A stretch of 64,000 nt of DNA from Tetragonia tetragonoides (taxonomy: Eukaryota; Streptophyta; Magnoliopsida; Caryophyllales; Aizoaceae): assembly GCA_038025085.1 (NCBI GenBank), contig CM076142.1, forward strand, positions 1,401,501-1,465,500, written 5' to 3'. The translations under genes were made by a program, and so were the position numbers. Below, in pieces: positions 24,862-35,800 of the stretch; the stretch's first letter is position 1, and every line of letters starts with the position of its first letter. The notes below the pieces were generated by a model that was not told the origin of the DNA, ran no database searches, and saw only the letters and a list, made by a program, of their open reading frames with translations.

Positions 24862-25645
24862 CAGCAAAAATGGCCGTCTTCCAAATTTATCCATCAAGAG
24901 AACACCCAGAGCAGTTGGTGGGAGCTGCAAAAGTTCACATATAGTGTTTTACAGGAAAGAAATAACATATCTCGGATTTTTGAAATCCAAGTTTGTTAGT
25001 TAACCTGGATAAGAGCCATAGCTATAGTCCCTATACTTGCCGAAAATCCTGCCACCAATTAAAGATGTCAACTTGTTAGACACCTGATTAACATAAACAC
25101 ACTCTAGCAGCCATTAACTTACCAGCCCATTCAAATACTGCAGTTGCATAGAATAAAATCCCATATGCCCCACCAAATCCTGAAAGTGCCATGAGCCCAA
25201 CGCTTACCTACACCATTATCTACTTGTAATCAAGCAATCGAACATACATTGAAGATTTTATCTGCTGACATATTTTCAACAGCTCTTACATACGGCTGCA
25301 AGACATTCAAGCGGATAGATCTTATAATCAATACCACAAGATCCATTTTCGGTGTACCAAACATGAACATATGGAAGTCAGTGCCTCACTAGGATTTCAG
25401 CCACTTCCTTAGATATATCCACATCCTCTCCCCTAAGCCGTTGCAAAGCTGCTTCGTAACGTTTGTCATGACTAAACATCACCTACAAAGTAGCAGTATT
25501 CACCATCATGAACTGAAGTGTTTAACTATGACTTGAAAAGATAGCTTACCAAAACCCATAAATACATCATTTTTACGTCCTGACTTACCAACCATCTAGG
25601 AGCCTCGGGAATGCAGAATAACCCCAAAAGCTGTATCAAGCAAGG
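24862..25645 (-). pseudogene. Captured exons of an ERD6-like sugar transporter gene
   Basis: In gene order on the minus strand, at least five exon-like segments match ERD6-like MFS sugar transporters. About 25645-25589 encodes LIQLLGLFCIPEAPRWL. Next, 25471 to about 25391 encodes YEAALQRLRGEDVDISKE. About 25203-25123 encodes SVGLMALSGFGGAYGILFYA. Then 25048-25005 encodes FSASIGTIAMALIQ. Last, 24924-24862 encodes TALGVLLMDKFGRRPFLL. Splice-like GT and AG sites flank most of them. They cover the end of the N-terminal helical bundle, the central loop and the start of the C-terminal half. The first exons and last helices are absent, so a functional transporter is not expected. Confidence 0.8.
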
Positions 25646-26320
25646 AATTTGAGATCGTTGGGATTTCTAATTTCTATGTGTTCTGGTGACTCAAGCATGA
25701 AAACTGCACCATGGGTACTGCAACAAAGAGGGAACATCAAACCACATAACGGTCCTAATGGTGCATCTCCTTCACAAAGAAGTAAAAAAAACCTATGGTA
25801 AAGAACATTTTCATCCATTACAACACCTGGGAAGGGGTGATTGGTTTCCAGAACATTAGAATTATACCAAAATACAGACCATACATAACATAACAAAACA
25901 GTTAGTCCTATTCTTAACAATATTCTTAAGTGAATGATATAGCTACCCAAGAGAGGAGATAACACTGAAGAGCAAAAAAAAAACTTCTGTGACAAAAACG
26001 CAAATATAGGGATATTCCTTCACCAGAAGCACAACATAAAAAACGAAAAAATATCCAATTAGCCTCATAAGGCAAAGCAGTCTTGTTTGTTAAACGACTC
26101 ACCAGCAGAGAATAAAAAAGCAGAAATCTTTCCATCCAATCCTCCCCCAAGGCCTCAACCATTTGTAGTCAGCAGACCATGTATTAAAAACCAAGAGATC
26201 TCAAATTCCACCAACACCACCAGAACACATAGAAATTAGAAATCCCAACGATGTCATAACAGACAGAAGCACAATAGAATGCAGAATAACCCCAAAAGCT
26301 GTATCAAGCAAGGAATTTGA
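25609..26320. repeat. Rearranged segment: 44-bp direct repeat and 35-bp inverted repeat inside CACTA 2
   Basis: A 44-bp direct repeat beginning GAATGCAGAATAACCCC lies at 25609-25652 and 26277-26320. A 35-bp inverted repeat lies at 25654-25688 and 26218-26252. The two repeats adjoin in the first location and are separated by 24 bp in the second. The first copy lies in the ERD6-like exon encoding IPEAPRW, so the second duplicates part of the captured exon. Confidence 0.85.
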
Positions 26321-27272
26321 CAACATTATTCAAAGATAAACACACAATTAGACAAATTCAAGCACAATCAACTTAAATTCATGAATAAACAAATGGCACC
26401 ACATCACTAACTTTATATCAGTAAACATGTTGAAATTGCAGAACCTAAATCATATGAACTTGCTTGTAGATGCAAAACAATAGAATTGCTACAAAACGCC
26501 CAAACACCCTCTAACTCGCAGAACCCTAGAACGAAATTAGATGAGTGAAACCAACTGAACATTACACAATGGAAGCTCCCAATTGTTTTTTACGCATGGA
26601 ACAACAAGGCTCCGATTAAGAGAGAGGAGACGGCAAAACCCTAGAAATGAAACTAAAACAGCGAAAATGATGCTCCATTACTGGGTTAAACAAACAATTT
26701 TATGAATTAGAAACAAAAAATTAGAAGAAAAAAACTAATTTTTGAGGAATTCATACCTGATACAGCATCCCACTTGTCGTTTTCTTCTTCGAGCTTCCAT
26801 TGCATTAACCTTGTCGATTTAGCCGCTTCTCTTGTCTTCAGCCTCTCGCTCGCTCTTCTCGCAAAAATTGAAACAATGAACAGTTACCCAAAGTTTTAGT
26901 GAAACTTGAAGGAAAACATCTCTAACTTGAGGAATTTCACCAAAAATTAGTTAAACTTACCTTGTTGTTGGATTTTCCTTTCTTGACCAAGCCACAATCT
27001 TTGACTTGAGAGCCCATCCGCAGCTAGGGTTTCATGAACAAACAGAAAGCAACCCAATTAGATAAATTGAGTTCAAATTAAACAAACAATGAGGGTTATA
27101 GTTACAAATCAAACATATAAACGGATTTGAAAGAAGATAAGACGCCTTCTTTGGGATGAACATCCCGATTTCTCGGTTTCAGATTGAAGATCTCGTTCGG
27201 TGGTGTTGATCTGACTTGCTGTTTTCAGCGGTGGTGAGGAAGAAGAGAGAGCGCTCAGAGATAGACGGAGGA

Positions 27273-27274
<2 letters not shown>

Positions 27275-27306
<32 letters not shown>
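27275..27306. repeat. GA microsatellite
   Basis: About 32 bp of GA repeats, in the presumptive 5'-leader side of the captured unit in CACTA 2. Confidence 0.85.
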
Positions 27307-27309
<3 letters not shown>

Positions 27310-27662
27310 GTTGAGGAAGTAGATCTGAGAAGAAGCTAGCGTGAGGATAAAGCGGTGTGTTTCATTTATTTATTTTTTTGTCACGGTCCAAAACGTGATT
27401 AAGTTTAATTTTTTTGCCACGCTTTTTTTTCCACGGTTAAAAGCGTGGTAGACTCCGCTTTTTTTTTCACGGTTTTAAAAGTGTGTCTAAATAAGCGTGT
27501 CTAATGCCTGGAATTGTAGTAGTGAGTGAATTAGCTTTACTGATCCTCTATTGTACCATATATGTTTTACTTCATAAATTAAAAATTAAGCCCAACAAGA
27601 ATTTTTTACCTTATCAAGATTATTTTACTTCTTACTTAAAAATTAATAATCAAAGTTTGTAA

Positions 27663-27933
27663 AGCTATGTTTGATTCAATTTAATTTTACTTAAATAAAG
27701 TTTAGTTTAGTACAGTCCAGTTCATGTGTAACTTTATCACTCATATAACATTTTATTCTGAAATAATTTCATGATGATAACTATGTCTTCGGAAAGATCT
27801 CAAAGCATACTTTTAAATGAGTCCAATATTGACTATGTTTGGACAAATTTTAAATGGTTAACGGTCAAATTAAAAAAAATCAATTCAGTTCAGTTTAAAT
27901 CAGTTTTATCTAGGTGAATCAAATAGAGCCTAA
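27663..27933 (-). mobile_element. MITE of a local CTGAACTGAA-rich family
   Basis: Ends are TTTGATTCAATTTAATTTTA and TAGGTGAATCAAATAGAGCC, inverted relative to the copies at 43361-43617 and 51674-51919. The shared interior includes GTGTAACTTTATCACTCAT and ATTTCATGATGATAACTATG. No coding capacity. Confidence 0.65.
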
Positions 27934-28074
27934 ATTTCAAAAAGTCAAAGGTAATGACTTTGATAGGATTAAGGAATGTCATAGTACTACTTGGAGAGAA
28001 AGCTACATACTTCACAATACATACACGCAATATAATCCTACTAATAGAGGAATATAATATCTATCCCAAAAAAA

Positions 28075-28235
28075 AAATAGAGGAATATAATAAAATATAA
28101 TAAAATATTTATCAATTAGGAAACTGTATCTCTTTAGGAAACTGTATCTAGATAATACGTACTTCTACTGAACAGATACAGTTTCCTAACAGATAAATAT
28201 TTACATATTTATCATATTCCTCTATTACCTACAAT
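28075..28235. repeat. Imperfect inverted repeat
   Basis: Arms of about 55 bp: AATAGAGGAATATAATA...TAGGAAACTGTATCT pairs with AGATACAGTTTCCTA...TATTCCTCTATT. It may be a small MITE; no clear target duplication was identified. Confidence 0.55.
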
Positions 28236-28459
28236 AATTAGCAAAATAAATCCTACCAAAATAATTCAACCTTCCTAATTTGGGGCATGGACACCTAGCT
28301 AACAGTTTGAGATATAACAAAAATTACCCTCCAAGTAGATTTGGGCAACAAGTCGTATATATTATACTTCAGCCCCGTTTCCGACCCTTTTACAAACACA
28401 CACACACACTCTCTTTGTACATATACTACCAAGAAAAGATTGTTGAATTGCTTGGGAGC

Positions 28460-28894
28460 ATGGACGCAGGATCATATGTGGTAGCATTGTTAACGGCAAT
28501 AACAGTATGTTGTTTTGTGGGATTGTTTTATATAATCGCCTCTGATTGTTGTACCGATGGTTGCGATGATGATGCTACAAGCTCAGCTACTCCTTCCTTG
28601 GAGACAGAACATGATCTAGTTGAAGTTTTGATCGTTCGCGATGACAAGATCCGTGAATTCACAGACCACTTTAACTCGGGTGTTACCGATGCTGAATCTG
28701 CAGATTGTGCAATTTGTTTGGGTGGATTCTTAATGAACCAAGTCGAGGATAGCACTGGGATTTGCGTGTTGCATCACTGTAAGCATATTTTTCATGCTTA
28801 TTGTGTCAAAGCATGGCTTCACCACAACCCTACTTGCCCTATTTGTCGATGCGATGTACATTCAAGGACCATAATTCGACTACCACCAGTTTGA
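28460..28894 (+). CDS. ATL-like RING-H2 E3 ubiquitin ligase, compact (copy 6)
   Basis: Start at 28460 (GAGCATGGAC) is chosen over an upstream in-frame ATG (28280), because it puts the hydrophobic anchor at residues 5-27, as in the other copies; the added stretch reads like leader sequence. The product is 144 residues, intronless. The RING-H2 is complete: C83, C86, C107, H109, H112, C115, C126, C129. The loop between ligands 2 and 3 is 20 residues, closer to canonical ATL length than its neighbours. It is the last member of the cluster, downstream of CACTA 2. Substrate unknown. Confidence 0.85.
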   Translation: MDAGSYVVALLTAITVCCFVGLFYIIASDCCTDGCDDDATSSATPSLETEHDLVEVLIVRDDKIREFTDHFNSGVTDAESADCAICLGGFLMNQVEDSTGICVLHHCKHIFHAYCVKAWLHHNPTCPICRCDVHSRTIIRLPPV

Positions 28895-29758
28895 TGAGAG
28901 ATTCTGTTTTGAGGATGCTAAACAATAGTCGTTAGATTCAAGTATAAATGTTCCTTCAATTTGTAATGTGTATGATGACTAGGGCTGTTTATGGGAGGAA
29001 CAAAGCCTACTAGTCACGCTCATATAAGAAGATTTCGTATGAGGTAAACAAGCCTCCCTTTTTATGTATGCTTGGATGATAACACATTATCATAATGTTT
29101 CATGTTGTACATGACTGCTCTATTTATGTAGCCACAGAAAAAGGTCTGAAGTGCGCATATATCCAGTTTCGAGTTCCAAGTTTTAAGATTACAATGCACA
29201 TATATTAGGTAATACAGTATAGATTCCGCATTATATACACTTTTTCACCAATAAGTCTTGTATGAGGCGGCCTCAAGGTGAGGCAACCTCTATATACAAG
29301 CATGACGCCGGCATGACAATTGACATGATGCATAAGAGATTTTGTACATTTCCATTAACTAGTCCACAAATTTGACACTGTTTCTCAGTTTCTTTCCTCT
29401 TTTTTTCATGTTTTTCTTCCCCTTCTCCTTTTTCCAATCCCTGTAAATTGAAGTTTCTTACAGAGTACTCTGTACATACAGTCCAATTGACCCTAATGCA
29501 CATCATACTCAACAATAATGGAATATTGCAAGGATAGATCTGCCAAATGCAGCAACAACCTTAACTAATCAAGCAAAGCTTCATTGCTTAGCTCACACCA
29601 CCGACATCATAATTAACTTAATCACACACATTACTGCATTACATAATAACATTAGTAGGTTATTAAGCCAAGAGTAAAGAGTTACATCAAATGATTCAAC
29701 ATCTTACATTGTTGCTTGCCACACAGCAATTTGAGTCCTCCACTCCATCCACCGTCCC
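28895..29758. other. Intergenic between RING copy 6 and the GH17 gene
   Basis: No gene seen. The minus-strand stretch below 29759 is the likely GH17 3' UTR. Confidence 0.5.
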
Positions 29759-31364
29759 TTAAGCCACGTATTGACATGCTTCATAACCTTCGTTTTCATT
29801 TCAAATAAAATAACAACAAAATCATAGTATTAAAATCAGAGAACATAACAATAATACTAATTTTAATTGCACAAAATCAAGGTGATTAGAGAACGTACTT
29901 GGGTTGCTGGCAACAACAAGGCCAGTGTCATCAAAATAGCAATTGAAATAATCTCGACCGTTGGATTGATAGTACGAGTTCATGGCGTATGATGCGTGAG
30001 ATCTAACGGTGTTTGGCTCAAAACAGGGCCCACCATCTTGTATTGGACTACAATCTATTCCCATGGCGCTGCTACACACGAAATCCAGGTTCTTTTGTAA
30101 CGCTTCATCAATGGCGTCTGGTTTCGCCACGCAATAGCTCTGATCTGAATCAGACGGTGATGAAGCCATTGCCACTGGTGCAATTGATGATTCAGGGGTT
30201 CCCGCCTAATTCAAAATTAATCACCAAAGTGAATCTCGTGTCACCAAAAGTTACAATAAAACCGTTTTAAACAAGTTCTTGTGTTTCAACTTAATGTCCA
30301 TTGATAATAAATTAATAATCAATTAATCATACCTGGGCAGAGGTTTTTAAGAGACCAACGTCATAAACCGGGCTAAGATCGGGCTTAAACAGCCCATAAT
30401 TCCTCTCACTAACAGAATCCTTAAGGTCCTCATTGAAGAGAGAGAAAATATGCGTCTCAAAAGTCCTATTGGGCATTAAAGGAGTCCCAATCCCAGAGCT
30501 CAAATGCTTAACCAAGTTCCCATTATACGACACCGCATTCTCTATATTCGCCGCCGTTTCGTTGACGTCACCAGCTGAGGGCCACCCAGTCTCACCAACA
30601 GCGATCTCCACGTCATCATATCCCAACCTCTTCATTGCTGAATACACAGCGTCCATCATAGCATCGAACATGTTAAAGTACCTCAAGTTTGTATTCTCAT
30701 CCAAAACGCCATCGTTTTGTTTGAACAGAGCGAAGTTTAAGGTGCTTGGTTTGAACCCGAAGTAAGGGTACGGGTTAACCATGAAGGGGGATCCGGTTTG
30801 GCGGTGGAAGTCTAACATCGGGCCGAAGAAGACCCTGTCGTAGCCTCGTCTAAACCGGCCAGAGCTTGGCGGGTTGGAGAGAGAGAGAATGGCTAAAGAG
30901 TGTGGGGTGGTGACTTTTATTGAGGTTATGTTTGCTAAGTGGAGGGATTTGTGAATTGATTTCATGGCTTTGAGGAGATTAGCGATGAGGGTTTTGTCAC
31001 CTGTGTAATGGACTTCGTTGCCAACGGCTATGTAACGGATGGTGGTTTGAGGGTGGTAAGGGAGGATGTACGTGGCAAGCCATGATTGGGCGGTGGTGAG
31101 GTTGGTTAAGGGGAGGATTTGGGAGTTAGGGATGGTGACTAGGAGAGAGATTGGGGTGTTGGAAAAGGAGAGGAGAGTAGTGGGGTCACAGTCGAAGAGT
31201 TTGAGGTTTGTGATGGTGGTTTGGGTTGTGAGGAAGTGGGTGACTTGGGTTGGGGTTGGGAGGTTGTCGGCGACACGGCCGTAGTTAACGCCGATGAAAG
31301 AGGTGGCGGTGGTGGAGAGGAGAGAGAAAATGAGGAGGGGGAGAAGAGGAGAGAGAGTCGACAT
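29759..31364 (-). CDS. Glucan endo-1,3-beta-glucosidase (GH17) with C-terminal X8/CBM43 domain
   Basis: Three exons on the minus strand: 31364-30333, 30205-29899 and 29787-29759. Canonical splice sites and consistent phases give 455 residues. A signal peptide (about 1-22) is followed by IGVNYGRVADNLP, the GH17 start. The general acid lies in YIAVGNEVHY (E117) and the nucleophile in AVGETGWPSAG (E258). The X8 domain follows a short Ser-rich linker: SYCVAKPDA, KNLDFVCS, GIDCSPIQDGGPCF and the Cys of SYEACQYVA. No GPI-signal-like tail follows. The protein should be secreted to the wall and cleave or bind callose-type beta-1,3-glucan. The tiny last exon (29 nt) explains why the final Cys is not in an obvious long frame. 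Looks functional. Confidence 0.93.
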
Positions 31365-31609
31365 TGTGGTGAGGATAGTTAATGGCAGAAAGTGGAAAAG
31401 GGCGTATAAATGGAGGTGAAAAGTGAAATGGCGGGAGCATATAGGAGGGAAGAGGCCACGTTATGGCTCTGACTTGGAGGAGATGTTGAAAGGGGAGTAC
31501 ACGTGGGGGAGTCTGATACGAAGTGGGTTTGAGTGTGGGGGTTATGCTCTTTCGTTGCAAAACATGGCTGAGTGATCATGTATGTTGTTCAACAGGGGAA
31601 GGGATATGG

Positions 31610-32123
31610 ATCTGTTTGGTTGGGCGGATAATCAATTAAAATGTATTTCCGTTTACATTTTTCATTGTTTAGTTACAATGGAAAACAATTTTTTTAAAAA
31701 AATATTTTTTCTAAAAAATGAAATTTGCTAATATAGTTGTGTAAATCTCGAAAAGCTAGGTGAATTTAAAAAAAAAAATCACCTCAAACACATATCAGTG
31801 TCAAAAGTTATACTTATTTGAAGAAAAAAAAACAAAATTGAGAAAGTGGCCCAAAAGTTCGGCCCGAGGCCCAATCAAGTCGGGTACGGGTTAGATTTTA
31901 TGCCCACAAGTCCCGACAACCAAACTCGATGATCAAGTTCACTGCTAGTGCTCTGGTGATATGGTATCCCACCAAGTACCAACGGAAAAATGTTCTCTTC
32001 TTTTTGAAGGGAAAACATTTACACATATATAGGTGAAAATGTTTTTCCTCCTAAAAACCATTTTGTAAAAATGAGAAAACTGTTTTCCTCGAAAACTGTT
32101 TTCAACCCAACCAAACAAAGCCT
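31610..32123. mobile_element. hAT-like MITE (TGTTTGGTTGGG termini)
   Basis: TGTTTGGTTGGG at 31613-31624 is matched in inverted form by CCCAACCAAACA at 32106-32117. The interior is AT-rich with GAAAACAATTTTT-type stretches and no coding capacity. Exact ends and duplication are uncertain. Confidence 0.55.
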
Positions 32124-32889
32124 ATGACTTGAATCTCAAGAACTTTGCTATTTATATTCACAAGACACGTCTAACTGCGTAGTTATAGGGGAGGGCTCAA
32201 AACTTGGTTAAGCAGAATGTAAATTATTCAAGTGAGATGGAAAATTAGGAAACAAGGAGAACAAAATGGTAGTTGCAATTAGAAACAAGATAGCAGTGGT
32301 ACATTATAACAGCAAATTTACAAGCAGCTGGAGCAAAGGGCCAAGTGCAAAACTTAATAGAGCACTCTTTGCACATCCTTGCTGCGTGGCACAACCAGAT
32401 TACAGAAGAATGACAGACCAAGGCAATCGTTCTCAGCAATGCTTTTCGTTCTAAAAGCAGCTCTATGACTGAAATGCTTGAGGACTCCCCATCTTTTACC
32501 TTCTATATGGATCGATATTTCTGTGATGATGACTTCATGTCGTATGTCAATGTTCTCATTAGTCTTTCCAAGCTTGATGTTGAAATTGTGTGTTATTGAG
32601 CTTTTGTTAAGCACAAAACCCTTGATTTCTATTTTCTTGTGTTCAAACCTTTGCTCCAAAATATGCAAAGTTCAAACCAACAGGACTGTTTGCCATATGG
32701 ACCAGCTTACCACTACGAGCTGCACAAACACATAGAAGAGCATGAATTGAGGAGGGCTATGTGCGTCAGGGGCCAAAAGGTGTGCTATAATAAAAAGTGT
32801 GTGTGGATTATTCTTACAAATAAATGAAACATACAAAAAGACAAGTAGCAAGCACCATAAGAGTCACCAAAACTCTGTACAAAGAAAAT
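32124..32889. other. FOLD 3' flank or possible 3'-UTR exons
   Basis: No independent coding region recognised. The last FOLD coding exon ends at a sequence that is also a good splice donor, so transcribed 3'-UTR exons may lie here on the minus strand. Confidence 0.4.
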
Positions 32890-35800
32890 TTACCTGGATT
32901 TTTGGCAAAACCCATAAGCACGTTTAGCAGAGTCAAGAGTATTAGAAAGCAGCACGGATATTGTTACAGGTCCCAATCCTCCTGGAACAGGGGTAATTGC
33001 TGATGCAACACGAACTGCTTCAGCAAAGCATACATCACCAGTTAAGTGGAACCCATGTTTCCCATTCGGGTCCTGCAAATAGTCGGTATTCAAGAATCAA
33101 TAAGAATGCAACTTTGTATAGATACCATTATCAGATATGTACTGCCAATCACGAAAATGCATTGCTTTAAGAATCATTCAAATGCCTTTTCAACATAGCT
33201 GTCTTAAGAAGGCAACACGATCTAACTTAGACTCCTGGAGTGTATTTTACATTTGTTGATTTTTGGAAGTTATGTTAGTAAGGACCCGGGTTACCTAGCC
33301 CTCGTAGTGTTGCGCCAAAGGCTAGAGGTTGTGCCAAGCAATACAGAAGCTGTGGAGGAAACCGATGGGGATGATGCGTGGATGACATCTCCTTAGGCCC
33401 TCTTGCCCCGAGAAGCCGAAAATTGAAGGCTATAATCCACATTTTCTGGGGTTGCAGAGGGCCTTGGAACAAAAAGTTGTTTTTGCGCCATATCACACGG
33501 GAGGCCCCTCGACTCAGTTTTTCGGTCCCTATTAGGCTTGGACAACCTTTTTTAGGATGCCCACTTAGAAGGTTCGAACACCGAAATCATGGATGAATAG
33601 AAAGTTCGGAGACCCGAGTGGCCTAGCTGGGGCACGAGGTTTCCTCTTGGGTCAAAATAGACCACGAAAAAGTTTGGACAAAAATCTCAAACGAGCTTCG
33701 AGAAGCTGAAAATTTAAGGCTATAATCCACTTTTTTTTTGGGTTCTTCAGGGTACGGGAACAAAGGTTGTTATTTTCGCACCATATCACACGGGAGACAC
33801 CTAGGGGCATCGGCAGCCACTCGGCTTAGTTATCGGGTCCATTTTAGTCTTGGATGTATGACTAGCCACCCACTTAGAAGAGTCAAACACTGAAATCATG
33901 AATGCATAAGAATTTTGGAGACTCAAATGACCTACCAGGGGCATGGGGGTACTCATGAGTCGGAAAGACCTCTCGGACAAGTTTGGGCAAAAATCTCCAA
34001 CGAGCCTCGAGAAGCCAAAAATTGAAGGCTAAATCGACCTTTTTTTGGGGTTATGAGGCCCTAGAAGAAAGTTGTCATTTTCGCATCAAATCGCACAGGA
34101 CACCTCTGGGGGACATGGGAGGCCCTTAGGGTCAGTTATCGTGTCCCTATTAAGCTTGGACGACCACTTTACTGGATACACACTAGGAGGGTCGGACACC
34201 GAAATCATGGATAAATAGTAAGTTTGGAGACCCAAATTGTCAAGCGGAGGCACATGGGCTACTTTTGGGTCAAAATGCACCTATCGGACAAGTTTATGCA
34301 AAATCTCAAACGAGCCCCGATAAGCCAAAAATTGAAGGTTATATCGTCGTTGGAACAAAAGTTGTTGTTTCCGCACTATATTGCGCGGGACACCTCTAGT
34401 GGACATGGGAGGCCCCAGGGTCAGATATTGGGGTCCCCATTAAGCTGGGACCCAATTAGGCTTGGACGACCATTGTACTGGACACTCAGTTATAAGGGAC
34501 GAACACCGAAATCATGGATGAATGGGAAGTTTGGAGACCCGGATGGCCAACTGGGGGCAAGGGGGGTACTCTTGTGTCAAAATACACCCCTCCGACAAGT
34601 TTGTGTAAAAATCCCAATCGGGCCCCAAGAAGTCAAAAATTGAAGGCTATAATCCACGTTTATTCAAGGTTACAGAGGCTCCTGAACAAAAGTTGTTATT
34701 TTTGCACCATATTGCACGATTATCGGGTCCCTATTAGTCTTAGACGATCATTTTAATGGATACTTACTTAGAAGGGTCGACCACTGCAATTATGGATGAA
34801 TAGGAAGCTTGAAAACCCAGTTATCCAACCGGGGCACGAGGGGTACTCAAAGGGGAAAAAACACTCCTTGGACAATTTTGGGCAAAAATCTCGAAAGGTC
34901 CCCGGGAAACCAAAAATTGAGGCTATAATCCACATTTTTTAGTCTTGGGCGATCATTTTAGTGGACACTTACTTAGAAGGGTCGATCACTAAAATTATGG
35001 GTTAATAGGAAGAATTGAAAGCCAGATAGCCATCAGGGGCACGAGGGGTACTCTTGGGTCAAAATACACCCCTCGGACAATTTTGGGCAAAAATTTCAAA
35101 CAATCCCCGGGAAGCCAAAAATTGAAGGCTATAATCCACCTTTTTTCAAGGTTCCAGAGGCTCCGGACAAAAGTTGTTATTTTTGCACCATATTGCACGG
35201 GGAACTACTAGGGGAAATGGGAGGCACCCAGTGTCAATTATCAGGTCCCTATTAGTCTTGGACGATCATTTTAGTGGACACTTACTTAGAAGGGTCGATC
35301 ACTTAAATTATGGATGAATAGAAAGCTTGTAAACCCAAATAGCCAACGGGGGCACGAGGGGTACTCTTGGGTCAAAATACACCCCTTGGACAATTTTGGA
35401 CAAAAATCTCGAACGGTATCCGGGAAGCCAAAAATTGAAGGCTATAATCCACGTTTTTTCGAGGATAAAGAGGCTCCGAAACAAAAGTTTGTTATTTTTT
35501 CACCATATTGCACGGGAAACTACTTGGGGACATGGAAGACTCCCAATGTCAATTGTCGGGTCGCTATTAGTCTTGGACGATCATTTTAGTGGAAACCTAC
35601 TTAGAAGGGTCTGAAATTATGGATGAATAGGAATAATGGAAACCCAGATAGCCAAGAGGGGCACGAGGGGCACTCTTGGGTCCAAATACACACCTCGGAC
35701 AATTTTAGGCAAAAATTTCGAACGGTCCCCAGGAAGCCAAAAATAGAAGGCTATAATCCACGTTTTTTCAAGGTTCTAGAAGCTCCGGAACAAATGTTGT

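Larger units (their letters stand above)
23955..27524. mobile_element. Non-autonomous CACTA transposon with captured sugar-transporter exons (Pack-CACTA 2)
   Basis: Begins CACTACAACAAAAATGGC and ends in the inverted form GGAATTGTAGTAGTG. A 3-bp AGT duplication flanks it (23952-23954 and 27525-27527). The ends carry many GCCACGCTT/AAGCGTGGC subterminal motifs in both orientations. Both TIR and subterminal motifs differ from CACTA 1, so it is a separate family. No transposase is recognisable. On the minus strand the body has a promoter-like CT-rich region, small unassigned exon-like frames (for example MGSQVKDCGLVKKGKSNNK near 27016) and ERD6-like exons at 24862-25645. It separates RING copy 5 from copy 6. 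Confidence 0.9.

Noticed and set aside
29273..29515. 80-codon minus-strand frame downstream of the GH17 gene
   Set aside because: No recognisable domain; lies in the probable 3' flank.
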